Source of the DNA: Erythrophleum ivorense
Taxonomy: Eukaryota; Streptophyta; Magnoliopsida; Fabales; Fabaceae
Length of the DNA stretch: 64,000 nucleotides
Direction of reading: 5' to 3'
Assembly: GCA_026724425.1 (NCBI GenBank)
Contig: JAIUCV010001134.1
Location: 1 to 64,000, forward strand
Under the pieces are notes generated by a model. That model had not been told where the DNA came from, made no database searches, and was given only the letters and a program-made list of their open reading frames with translations. A program made the translations under genes and the position numbers. This document shows, one piece after another, positions 26,310 to 38,276 of this stretch (within the stretch, counting starts at the first letter, position 1; each line of letters begins with the position of its first letter).

Positions 26310-26670
26310 ACCTTTGCTATGGCTAAATGATTTTGCGCTGTGGCTAATTGCTCTCAAGTTCGCTTTTCACATCTTCACAAATTTTTCCACGGTGAGAGGA
26401 CCTCTTAGAGTCTACCTCACTCGCCCTCGATATTGGCCACAACCAATTCATCTTTTTGCCATGGTAAATTCCTCTCTAGAACATGACCAAACTCGCCCCT
26501 CGATTCTAGCCACAGTGAATTCCATTTCGCACTGCAGCAAATTACTCTCTAGATGACTTCTAGTTTGGCCTCTCATATTTTTCCGTGACAAATTATTCTC
26601 TGTTACTCTCCTTGGGCAACTTCGCCTCTATTGGCCACAGCTAAGACTATTTTGGCCGCGGCTAAATCCC
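26310..26670. repeat. GCCACAGCTAA / GGCCGCGGCTAA motif cluster in LC1
   Basis: About eight degenerate copies of a motif like GCTGTGGCTAAATTGCTCTC and its reverse complement GCCACAGTGAATTCC, spaced 30-60 bp. It includes the palindrome CCGCGG in TTGGCCGCGGCTAAAT near 26653. It is relatively GC-rich compared with its surroundings. Confidence 0.6.
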
Positions 26671-27315
26671 TCTTGAACCTAAAACTCCTATAACTTCATC
26701 CCATATACTCTAACTCTCCCTCTAGTAACACCCTAGGGCCACTCTACCTTAATTTATAGGGCTCTAATAGCTTTCATTTACCTAATTTACCCAGCTTATT
26801 TATCATTACTAGTTCAAGACTTAAGTGTTAATTTCTACTTATCCAACTACCATATATCTACAAGTTCATATATTAATGACGGCAAGATTTCATGAACTAT
26901 CAACAATTATCATTTAAATACATATTCCATTAGAGATTCCATGCATCACTGGTTCAGGTTAACACCTAATATATCACATGATTACATTTCTGAATAGTAG
27001 ACCATATCATAAATTCAACAAAGTTCATAGCAGATGTTATAAGTTCATACATCCAATACCAAACTAATATGAAGCCTAGCTCCTCAATAGTTACATCCTA
27101 AGAAATCAATATACAAGCTTATACACTTGGCAACATGATTACATGATAATACTACACAAGAAGAAATACAAAACTTAGCATCTACTCTATTTTAGTTTAG
27201 CGCAAGTGTAGCCTCTCCCACAAATGGTTGGAGTTTATAAATTTTTATCCACTTGCTTCCCCTTATCTTTACTTGAAGAGCCTTTACCTGAAAGTATGAT
27301 CCCATGAAATGGGGA

Positions 27316-27329
27316 GAGATGCAAATCTC
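27316..27329. other. Conserved LTR stem-loop (LC1 copy)
   Basis: GAGAT, loop GCAA, ATCTC, preceded by GGGG and followed by AGTAAC. Confidence 0.65.
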
Positions 27330-30300
27330 AGTAACTAAGATAATTTCCATTCATATAATCTAATTTAATTAACATATATGCATGAATCAAATTGAGCATT
27401 AGAATCATATCAACAAATGAAATGATTAGGCTACTATGATTATCATCCCATACTAGCAATCACATTTCCATATGTTAAAGGCCAATAATACCAGGAAAGG
27501 CCCATCCACAGCACCCACTGCCCAATGAGTACAACTAGGACTCAGTGCATCTGGTGTCTGATCATAACCTGGTGCCCAATTGAAGTACATGCACAAGTGG
27601 TAGCTACACCACAACTCCACCATAGACTCACAAGGTCTAAACACAATACAATAGATAGCTAACCAATTCATTTAGCATTTCAAATCATTCATGTGCAGCA
27701 TATATAAAATTAAAGCAGATATATACATAGAATTAATATAATCTTCACTTACCTCACTTGTAGCCAATTCTTTAAGAGCCAATGGAATGCTACTTCAGCC
27801 TATGGGCACAAAATCAAGCCATTATTATCCCTAATCACAATTTATATGAGCAAACCCATGACTCAAGGAGTTAAGCTATAAAGGACTACTTAGAAAATAC
27901 TTACCTAACTACTACAAGAACCAAATTCGGATTTGGTTGAACCTACACTAGTAACCTCAGAACAACACCTCAAATTCTGAGTAAATTCGTATAAAAATAA
28001 TACCCATATCATAAATAAGCTATAAGGGTCCCAAACTAGCAGAAAATGCATCAAAATGAGAAGTTTTTACTTACCTAATAATACCCCTAGCCTTAACCTA
28101 CGAAATTTTACCATGAAAACATCAACTAGCAAGTTTCAAATTTTAGGTGTGGGTGAAATGCTCTAAATGAAAAACTAATCTAGTCAAATTGAAGAGAAAG
28201 AGGAGGGGGTCAAGTTATATAACACTTACCTTGGCTAAATCTTGCTTTAGGAGTGGGAAATGATGAAATTTTGCTACTAACCCTAGCCTCCCCTTTGTAC
28301 CTCTGAATTTGCTCCTTGTGATTGTGTTTCAATAGATTATGGAGGGGGGCTGCATATGTTTAGGGTTTAGCTAGGTTTAAGTTAGGTTCTAAATGGGTTA
28401 TGGGTTGACCCAAAGGCCCAATTCTTAGTGGGCTTCAGATTTAAGTTTTATTAGGCTAAGTTTTATGAGTTGGGCTGCAGAATTGTAGTTGGGTTCGGCT
28501 AAATTTTAAGAGCTCATTTGATTTGGGTCTACATAAGGGATGTTGGGCCAATTATAAGAGTTCATGTAAATAAAGTCTTGGGCTCTACTTCACTAAACCC
28601 AATTGAGCCATTGCTAAGTGGTCTTTCTCTTGGGTTAAGTCTCACAATAAGAAGTTGGGCCTGCATCTATAATCATTGGGCCTTTATTAGTTTCTAACCA
28701 TGACCTACTTAATTTAATTTGAGCTTAGATGAAGTTTCTAATCCAATTAAATCTCAAACCCATATTAATAATTTATTTTTCTCTAGATTTCCATTCACAC
28801 GATTTGCCCAATTATTCCTTAATAATTATTCTTAATTATATCTAATCCACGATTAACACCTTAATTTTGGGGTGTTACATCATATGACTCATTTATGGTT
28901 CTATAATACACTTAATGAAGCAACCCTATAGAAATATAATCTTTGCTCTATTTGCTTCATTCATTTATGATTTTTGACTCTTTTTAAGTCCTTTGGAGTC
29001 ATTATACAATCAAATTAAGGAGCCTAACTAGGTGTTGCTTTTTAAAGCCCTAATATGAAACTTATGATACCATCACACTATCCATAACTTCTAAAATTTT
29101 TTCAAGGCTTCCTCTCATCCTCTTCCATCATATATGACTCAAAAATAAGCTTGGAACAAATTAAAATCATCCCTAAGTGCTCTATCTAGCTTAGGCCGAG
29201 GCTAGGCTTTAAGGAAGCACCAAATGGATTTGCTTTGTTTTCTTGATGGAAGATGTATATGAGAAGTCTTCTAGGGATCTTAGGAGCTCATCCAAACACT
29301 CATTTAGGCATAGGAATTATTGTATCAAATTAGATTTTTGGTGGAACACTTGAAACCCTAACTTTGTTATCGTTAAATCTAATGGCTATTGATTGTTTCC
29401 TTTGCATATTCTTGTTCTCCTCCCTCATTTTCCTAAGATTCATCTTTGGTTTAGTTAGAATTCCAACCCCTTAGGTCTGGTCTTACATGAGGTGAAATGA
29501 GGAGAAGAAGACCAAGGAGGTTTAAGCTTAGAAAGTAGCAAAAATACCTTAGATTCTTGCTTTTCTTGGCTTGTTCTTCACTTGGTTGGCCTCCTCCCTT
29601 AAATTTCAAAATTTTCACCTCTGTTTTGCCCTCAATACAAACCCAAAATCATCATTGAATCCATGAAAATAAAGGGAAGAAGAAGGAGAAACAAGTTGCT
29701 AAAGAGAACGCTTAAATTTCCATGAATTTTGCTACCTTTTCCTTGCTTTCTCTCCTCCTTTTCTCTCCTCCTTGGTGTGCCTAAGAGAGCTAGCTTCCTT
29801 CTCTATTTTTAGGGTAGAAAAAAATCATGGAATGAGGAGGAGAAATGGCGTGAAGATATAGAGTCTTCAAGAAGCTTCTTCTTTCCTCAAAATTTCAATT
29901 TTTCCCTTTCCTCTTGGCATTTTTGTTTTAGCTTTGTCTTAACTCCTTTTTGAGAACTATCTTTTCCATCATAAAATTTAGGTTCTCAATTTTATAAAAT
30001 GCCTTTGAAATCACTCAAATTTATGCTAAAACCTTTCCGAACAAATCCGTTAAAGTTTAGGCTCATCGTCAATGGAAAACATATATCGGAGGGGCTTTAA
30101 CTATCTTAGGGTTTTCCATGGTTTTTAGGGCTTCTGAGAATCCTGGAAAGCTTAAATTTTCCATTTAAAAAGCCCCCATGTGAGAATTCTAAAATTTGCC
30201 CGAAATTACAAAAATGCCATTATATTTGGTTACATTTTCGTTAAAATTCGTCTGCCTATTCTGGCTCCAGTTTTAGGGCCCTTCTGGTCTTGACTCATCA

Positions 30301-30589
30301 TTATTTGAGGTCTAGAATATTATTCTAATTTTATTGGACCTCAAATCATTCTATCTGGGGGACTTTCTTTTGTATTCGATGAATTTTGTGCATTTACAAA
30401 GAAACTGTACATTACGTTTTCTCGCGTTTTCTCTCATTTTTATAAAACCAAATATTACATAATGAATGCAAATTCTATTCTAAAGATGAATGCATGACAA
30501 TCTAGTAATTCATGAACATATATAAAGTATTTCCTCATTCAAGAAAACATAGTCCTCATACATAGGCTTGCTAAGATAATAGTTTATCC

Positions 30590-30755
30590 TCACCCATTCT
30601 CTTTAGGACTTTTGGACTTGCCTCACCCACTTTCAAGGGACTTTTGACTAAGTCTCACTCTTCTAGAGACTTTTGGCTTTGTCTCATCTATTCTTAGGGA
30701 CGTTTGGCTCATCCTCACGTTGCTAAGGGACTTTTGGCTTCACCAAGCTCATGCA
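30590..30755 (-). repeat. GTGAGG...CCAAAAGTC array in LA7
   Basis: Five units of about 33 bp; on plus each ends GGGACTTTTGGCT or a close variant. It is one of the best preserved arrays. Confidence 0.8.
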
Positions 30756-32645
30756 AGCCAAAACACAATCATAAAACATCTTTCAAGAGTATAAACAAAG
30801 CAACATGGTACCATGGCATGTGGATATTTGCTAGAAACATGTTGCATAGCATAAACATACACACACACATCCAAAGACAAGAAACCACTCAAGAATGCAT
30901 GAGAGAAAGGAGAGAGAGCTACCTTGGAGCCAATATTCCACACTTTTACTTTAAGATCTTCCTCCCTCTTCTCGGCCCAACCATGAGAATTTGAAACACA
31001 AGGTTCTCTTGGCCTAAACACATCAAGTAAGGCATTTTTAGATCATTGGATCAAACTCTAGCATTATACACTCCATATGGAAGCCTACTTGGTTCCAAGA
31101 TTTCAATATGGTTCCATAAAGCACCTAATGAAGCAACCTTAAAAATTCATGATCTTGGCTCTTTTCTCTCTTTTAATATATGATTATTGACTCTATTGAA
31201 ACCCTTTGGAGCCATCACGCATTTATTTTAAGAAGCCTAGCTAAGAGTTGCTTCATTATGCTACATTATGGAACCTATACTCCTATCTCACCATCCATAG
31301 CTTCTAAAATTTTTCCAAGACTTCCTCTTATATTCTTTCATCGTATGCAGTGCCATTCTAGCCTTGGAACAAATTAAAATATTCCCTAGGTCTATGAACC
31401 CCTCTAGGCTGAGACATATACATTGTTTTGGACCTATAGACTTTGTTTTGTTTCTTTAATGGAAGGTGCATGTGGGAGACTTCCTTGATGTCTTAGATAC
31501 TCATACAAACTCTTAGCACCTTAAATTATGACTAGAAAGCTTCCTACAAACCAAGGTGCAAGTGAAACCCCAGGCTAGACATCTTGCAAATTCATGGTTC
31601 TTTCTTTGTTCTGTTTACATATTCTTGTTTCCCACACTCTAATTCTTATGTTTTACTCTTGGTTTGGTTCAAAACTCATCTCCCCTTGGTTGTCCTAGGA
31701 GCGGTCGAACCACACATCCATGGAGGCAAGAAGAAGTAAGCATGGAAACAAGAAATTTACCTTGGTTTTCTAACTTTCTCCAAGAGCCTTTCCTTTGCCT
31801 TAGCTCTCCCCTTGGAATTTGAACTTCCTCCCTCTACATATGGCTTAAAACAGAACCACACACTTTAATAAAACCATAGAAAGAAAGGGGAGAAGGAGGA
31901 AAACAAGTTTATCAAAGGAAAGAGCTTGAAATTCCATTAATTTTCTTGCCTTTTCTTGTAGTTTTCCTTCCTCTTTTGCTCCCATCTTGTGCGCCTCACT
32001 TAGCTGGTATCTCCTCTGGTTTAAGATAGAAACAAGGTCGACAAAATGGAAATGAGAAAGGAGGTGTGACATATAAGGAGTAAGGTCACTTAATGGACTT
32101 TTCAAATTTTCCCATTTTGTCCTATTTTCTTGGTTTTTTTATTTTAGCCTCATTTCAACTCCTTTTCAAGAACCATCTTTTCTATCATAAAATTTAGGTT
32201 CTAAAATATCTTTGGAATCACTTAATTTGAAACTAAAACCTTCCCAAATGAACTAGCTAAAGTTTGAGTCAACTAACATTATAAAATGTCCATTGGAGGG
32301 GTTTTAACTATTCTGGGGGTTTCTATAGTTTTTAGTGCCTCTAAGAACCCCGGAAAACTCATTTTTCTATTTAAAAAATTTTCCTTTGAGTTTTCCAAAA
32401 AGCGCCTGAAATCACGAAAATGCCATTGCATCTTCATTGAATTTTGTCTAATTATTTTGGCTCCATTTTTAAGGCACCTCTAATCTTGGATCCTTATTAT
32501 TTAAGGTCTAGATTATCACTCTAATTTTATTGGACCTCAAATCATTCTATCTGGGGGACTTCTTTTTGTATCCAGTGAATTGCATACGTTTATAGAAAAA
32601 ACGGATATTATGCTTCTCACGTTTATGGAGGAATTGGATATTACA

Positions 32646-35043
32646 AAGAGGACCCTAGAATAAAATGAATTAAGGCCAAGCAAGGATAGAAAATTGATTA
32701 GAATATCAAGAAACAAGGACAAGAAGTCAGTGACAGCCCGAAATCGGAGCCAAAGTAGCCAAACATATTAAACCAAAATCACAGTGGCAAGATTGTAATA
32801 TTAGGCAAAATCTTAGAAACTCAAAGAAAGAAGTTTTAAATGCTAAAATTAAGCTCACTAGAGTTTTTAGGGAGCCATTAGAATGGCTAAAACCCTTCTG
32901 GTGTACAAGTTAGGGTATCTGTTAGTTGTAACTTTGACTAGACTTTTTGGAATAGTTTTAAATCTTAAAAATTTTAAACTAAATATTTTTAATAAACTGG
33001 AGAGTCTCAATTTTATGATGGAAATGATAGTTTTCAAAAAAGATCTAAAATGAGTTTGATTAGAGCAGTCAAAGTTTTAAGACATAATCGATATTTTAAA
33101 AATTATTTAAAAAAATCTTCCTTCTCTTTATTATATAGCATGCCACCTGGTCCTTCTTAAACTGACATTTCAAGCTCCAAAATAGGTAGCCATGGCATGA
33201 TGAAGAAAAGGAAGAGAGAGAAGAGAAAGAAAGGCATATAAAGTAAGGAAAAAAGCCAAATTTCATGTTTTGGTGGTCAGCAAACTTCTACTCTTTAAGC
33301 TCTTTCTAATGATGGTTTCAACTTCTTGAAATGATAACTTTGGTGGTTGACCTCTTAAGAAAAAATAGAGGTTTGGAGCAACCAAATATGGTAAAAAATC
33401 ACTATTGAACAAGCTTTCAAACAAGGTATGTCATGCATTAGAAAGCTTGTTATTTCTTGAGTTTCTTGTCCCTTTACATTTTGGCCTAGAGAAAGTGAGA
33501 AAGAGACTCTAGCTTGATGAAAACTTGAGAGAAACAAGGGTTTTGAAAGGTACAGAATAAGATTATACAATTAGAATTAATTAAGAAGTCATAGAACTCA
33601 AGTTAAGCTGCCTAGGGTTCCATTTGCACCATGGAAGTTATGGAACTCTAAGAATGTGTTTTAAGCTACCTAAGATCAAATTTGAGCTAGAAAAGTGCCA
33701 TGGATACTCTATGTATATCAAATTCCTTAAGAGAATGACAAAAACTCATATTAGACCAAATGGGTGCTAGGTTTGATCATGATAGGGATGGAGTAGCTAG
33801 GGAGTTATTTTATTGATTCTAAAGTTATAAGTGGTTTAAATATAAATCATAAACACTAATGGAACTATTGGTTGAATTTAGGAGCCCTAAATTAAAAGAT
33901 AAATTTTTAAGGTTTAAATGGATATAAAGGAGCAAGATGACCTTTGGCTTGTTTAATCATGTATATCATGATTCCAATAAGTTTCACTAAAGTTATATGG
34001 CTCATAGCCAGTGAAATTTAGGAGCCTAAAAAGTAGAATACAAGAGACTTGCCTCTTAAGGGATCAAAGATGAGTAAAAAATGCATTTGAGTCCTAATAG
34101 GATTATATAGTGGTAATATAAGTTAGAGTGGATCCTAATGACTTATGTTATATGTAAGCTAAGTTAACTCAAATTCACTTATTTCTGGGTGTCAAGCCAG
34201 AGAAGATCCAAGAAAAAAACAAGATTCAAGAAGGTTAGTGGAGGTTAGAGATTCTAAGTTAATAAGGTAGCTTTATCTCCCTATGTTGCATGCATTTGAA
34301 TGTTTGATTGAGCTAAGATACTTGTATATGTAGTTGCTTAATGTATGCATGAGTTATACTTTGATATGGTTTTTGTAACGAGTTTTATATGTGAATATTG
34401 TATGTTTTGGCTCCCAGCTCCCTATGGCAGGGAATTGCGTGCAGTAGCTCTTCCTTGACCTAGAAATGAGTTTAGTTGAGCTAGTCAGTATATTGTATGT
34501 TTTGGCTTCCTTCCTAAGCTCTATTGCTTATCATTGTCAATTTCCTTGCTTAAGGATCCTAAAATGGTTAGTGAGAGGAACATGGGTGAGATTTTAGAGA
34601 AAATCTTAGTAGCCAATTTTAACCATATCAATGAGTTTTCATGTTAAAAGTTATGTTTGAGTTACATGATGCATATGAATCATTTATTTGCACCACATGC
34701 ATTGCATTTTTCATTACATTCTTGTATACATTGATATGGTTAAAATTGGCTACTAAGATTCTCTCTAAAATCTCACCCATGTTCCTCTCACTAACCATTT
34801 TAGGATCCTTAAGCAAGGAAAAGGAAAATGATAAGCAATAGAGCTTAGGAACCATGTAGTAGGAATTTTGTGGTCACTTTGCAATTTAAGAATGCATGAG
34901 ATACCTTAATAATGAAACATGGTGTATATGATAAGAATATGTTATATTAACTTATGTATAACCTTAAGCACATAAATATATGGCATTTTGTGGTGTACTA
35001 AGATATGAGATGCTATATGGCTTATATGTATCTTTTGGTGTTA
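32646..35043 (+). mobile_element. LA6: main part of a family-A LTR
   Basis: It opens with the GAGGACCCTAGAATAAAATG block shared with LA9 and LA12, then a TATA-like TTATATAG near 33131-33138, a purine-rich leader with AAGG-type motifs, and the family-A 3' half. It ends at GGTGTTA (35037-35043) where LA9 begins. The target copy TGTTA (35039-35043) is part of LA6's own terminus, so the last two bases (CA) should lie after LA9, beyond this window. It contains a large inverted repeat at 34511-34851. Confidence 0.7.
34511..34851. repeat. 123-bp inverted repeat with 95-bp spacer
   Basis: The left arm is 34511-34633 and the right arm 34729-34851. The central 80 bp (34553-34632 against 34729-34808) pair with a single difference; the outer part pairs with a few small gaps. 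The right arm is in the normal family-A orientation, matching 47764-47840 in LA9, so the left arm is an inverted duplicate. The 95-bp spacer is ordinary family-A sequence with ATGCAT and TGCATTGCAT repeats. Transcribed, it would fold into a long hairpin. Confidence 0.9.
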
Positions 35044-35139
35044 TGTAATATGTAGTCTTCCTAAAATTGAATTGAAACTAATGAAATATTAAAGGAAGAC
35101 CTCAGAATAAAATGAAATAAGGCTAAAGAAGGTTATAAT

Positions 35140-38100
35140 TGTCATACCTTATTTTATAACACTTATCCTACTACAATTATCTCATATAAAACTTAGAGGA
35201 GTCAACAGAAACCTAAACTGATAAAAATTTTTCATTTTAAAACTTCTTCATACAATTTCACTATTCATTTGGTCATTTCCAAATTCTTATCTAACTTTGA
35301 AAATACATACTTAATTATAGAAAAATCGTATAAGGTTAATTCAGGGTTCTACTTCAAGCTCTCTAAGTCCTTTACACGGAGAAAATACTTACTTAGTGGC
35401 GCACACGTAAATTCATATAAAGTTGCCCCTACAACAAATTAGACATTTTACCCCTCATTGGTCATATTATTATTATTATTATTTTGCCTTTATATAAGCA
35501 CAGGCATTATTGCATCTTACGCACACTAGTCATACTCTTTTTATTTCAGGGTTAGGTATATACATGGCTTTCTATTTCATACCTGAGTACCTTATAGTGT
35601 CATAATATAACTCATACACGCAGTAATATAAAATATTTAATTACATGACAAAATGTGGTACATAAAAGTAAGGTCCTCAATTTATGTCTCCACATTCTTT
35701 GCTCTTTCTTTGCTTGAACTCAGACCTAGCATGGGTTATATTTGGGGTGAGATTATGAAATCTCAGTAGTAGTAAACCAATCTCATTCACAAGCAAGCAT
35801 GTAAGTACATAACATAATGCCAGTCAAGATGCCACATATCGCATAGCAATATAAGGAATTTCATACAAGGCCAAGCACAATCTAAGCATACATGTCTCAT
35901 CTTATAGCATAAATGACAACTTGATATAGCATAACACTCATCATTATACAAACATACAAGCTTAAGGAAAGAGAGAGGAAAACTACTACCTTAGCTAACT
36001 TTGCTCTTCAATCCTTGAGACTCGGTTTACTTACTTTTGGAGTTCCCAAAACAACATCAAACTCTATACTCATAATGATAATTCATTATAATCAACACAT
36101 AAACCTCAACTTCTAAAGTAGGATGACCCTTTTAAACTTAATGGGACCATTGGAATTGGAAAAATCTAACTCCTTCCCTTCCCATTCACTATGGCCGAAT
36201 AGTATGCATTTCTTGGCCAAAATTTAGGAACTTTATCCCATGAGTTTTGGGGGCTTTCCTGTAGGTATTCCTAGCTAAAAATACCCTTTTGAATCCATTA
36301 GAATGGATAACATCATCAAATTCCAGCCCAACATCATGTTTTGGTCATCATATAATCTAGCTCTGTTTTAGGCTGAAAAGTGCATTTCTTTGGTTCTAAA
36401 AATTCCATAGCCTTTTCTTTTATGTTTTAGGACTTGAAATTTGGTATACATGACTTTAAGACATCAAGAAAACACCATAAAAACCTTGGGAAAATTCGGA
36501 CAACATCTCCCCATGATTTCTACTTTCCCAAAAATTACAATCTTTGTGTTTTTCAAAGTCCCAGCACATAACAACAATAACTAAGCTCATATGGCCTTCA
36601 TGTTCAACATATAAACTTCATTTCAAGTCCTTCATATTCAACATATAAACTCCATTTCTAATGATTCATATGCTGTCCAAAAATGACTCATAGCTAGGGT
36701 TTAACAAAACTAGCTTAAAGCATGTGATTTGCAAGTATAAGATGGAGAAAACTTACTTTTTAAGCTTAATCCTTGCTTCCTTTGCTTTTCTCACACTAAA
36801 ATCCTTTCTCTTCCCACTTAGAGCAACATTTCACCTTGAAGAAAAGATGAATATGTAGCTACCCTTTGGAGGAAATGGTTGGAGGATGGAGAAGATGAAG
36901 AAATTTGGTGAAGAATGGTGGTAGTTTTGCTTGGTTTCACTTCTTCTTCCACTTTTTCTCCCTCCCTCTCTCTCTTCACGTTTTTCTCTCCTCCTCCCTT
37001 GTGTGTGGCATGAAAATGGTGGAATGGAGGTGAAGGAGATGAATTTGGATGAAGTTAAATAGTGATACTAAATTTGGACCCTTGGATCAACCTTTTCAAG
37101 ATCAAATCTTAACCTTCCATTTCTTTTTCTTTTGATTTTCTAATTTCATAACTAAATATCTTCTTCCAAAAATTCTTGGCCACACACTTGGATACCTTTT
37201 CTTAGCCCTTAAGTTATGAATAGTAACCATGGTTAATTTCTTTAACTCAACCATAATTAGTTTCTAACTTAACTATGGTTAATTCTTTAAAATAACCAAA
37301 ATATTTTTCTTCTTTCCTTTTCATTTTAAATTTATATTTGGGTTTCATCTTCTCTAAAATCCTAATTAGATCTTCTCCTCTCTTCTGGGCCTTTAGAATC
37401 AACTATTGGGCCTTACAGTAGTCTAAAAATCGGTGTTTGAGCCCAATTAAGGTTTTACGGTACAATACATACCTTTAAACTTTCTACAATTTATAAATAT
37501 TATTTCCTCTATTTTCTGGCCATACTGAGCTTCAAACATGGATCAAGGGCCCTTGACCTCAATCCTCTTAAATTTCAGTGTCAATCGGACACTCGGATCT
37601 ATAGGTGTAATTTTTATCGTTCTATATTATGATTATGCTATAAACTTTTCATTTGCTACAATTTTGTCCCTGAAACTCCTTCAGGGTTTCTTAGCCCTTT
37701 AGCTATTTCTATTTCTATAGTTGTTACAACTTCTTTTTTTTCTATTTTGCTCATGGCTACTGATCGAGCTAACCAGATCTCGGACCGGATCCCGCCTGAC
37801 CATTCAGAAAACTTGACATCATTGGACCCGTCTCATCAAACTGAGTTTAATTGTGGGTCACAAATTTCTGAGATTCTTGTCCGATTTTTTGATATTAGTG
37901 CTTAAAGCCACGAATAGAGGGTGAAACTAGGGCTCCCTGAACTTTCGGACAATTTATACATTTTTCTTGGCATATAACTTTTCTTTGCATTTTGGTCCCT
38001 GGCTCCTTTATACTTGACTTCGGAGGCTCTTCGGGACCTTTTTCTTATCCCTTTTTTTTTCATCTATTTTAGTCCTAATTTTAAGGCACATCTGGCTTTG

Positions 38101-38276
38101 ACTCATCATTGTTTGCAGTCTAGAATATTATTCTAATTTTATTATACCTTAATTTACTTTATTTGGGGGACTTCCTTTTATATCTGGTGAATTTCGTACG
38201 TTGATGGAGAAATCATATGTTACGTTTCTTGTGTTTCCTTACATTTTCTTAGATTTTCATAAAATCGGATGTTGCA
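35140..38276 (-). mobile_element. LB2: family-B solo LTR
   Basis: On plus it runs TGTCATACC...GATGTTGCA and is flanked by ATAAT at 35135-35139 and 38277-38281. At 3137 bp it is nearly collinear with LB1. Small differences include a (TTA) microsatellite near 35467 and an extra short block near 35910. As in LB1, a 34-bp near-tandem duplication around 36593-36660 is kept. Minus is the likely sense, by resemblance of that end to the A-type LTR start. There is no internal coding region. Confidence 0.9.
35749..35764. other. Conserved LTR stem-loop (LB2 copy)
   Basis: A 6-bp perfect stem GAGATT/AATCTC with loop ATGA, in GGGGT...AGTAGTAG context. Confidence 0.75.

Larger units (their letters stand above)
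25992..28879 (-). mobile_element. LC1: family-C solo LTR
   Basis: On the plus strand it runs TGTGATGACC...GGGGTGTTACA and is flanked by TCATA at 25987-25991 and 28880-28884. Length is 2888 bp. Read on the minus strand it begins TGTAACACCCCAAAA, a common plant LTR start, and it carries the shared stem-loop (27316-27329), so minus is the likely sense. It has no PBS, gag or pol. The TSD equals that of LA4, which may be chance. It interrupts LA8 between the (CA)-rich block and the ends of the purine-rich leader. Confidence 0.85.
24054..30459 (-). mobile_element. LA8: family-A solo LTR, split by LC1
   Basis: On the plus strand it runs TGTAACACTATA...AAATATTACA and is flanked by TAATG at 24049-24053 and 30460-30464. 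Without LC1 (25992-28879) and its target copy it is about 3.5 kb, matching LA4 closely in order and length. Its GTGAGG-type array is at 25480-25645. The sense-start end (30270-30459) resembles family B. There is no internal coding region. It lies inside LA7 in the same orientation. Confidence 0.88.
22497..32645 (-). mobile_element. LA7: family-A solo LTR, split by LA8
   Basis: On the plus strand it begins TGTAACACC and ends GGATATTACA. Removing LA8 (24054-30459) and one TAATG copy leaves about 3.74 kb. The pieces join logically: the stem-loop/array boundary near 24000-24053 continues at 30460 into the GTGAGG-type array (30590-30755). The sense-start ~170 bp (near 32460-32645) closely resemble the start of family B. 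A TATA-like ATATA is at 32071-32075, 570 bp from the sense start. Only solo-LTR content is seen. The 5-bp target copies do not match. Confidence 0.75.
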
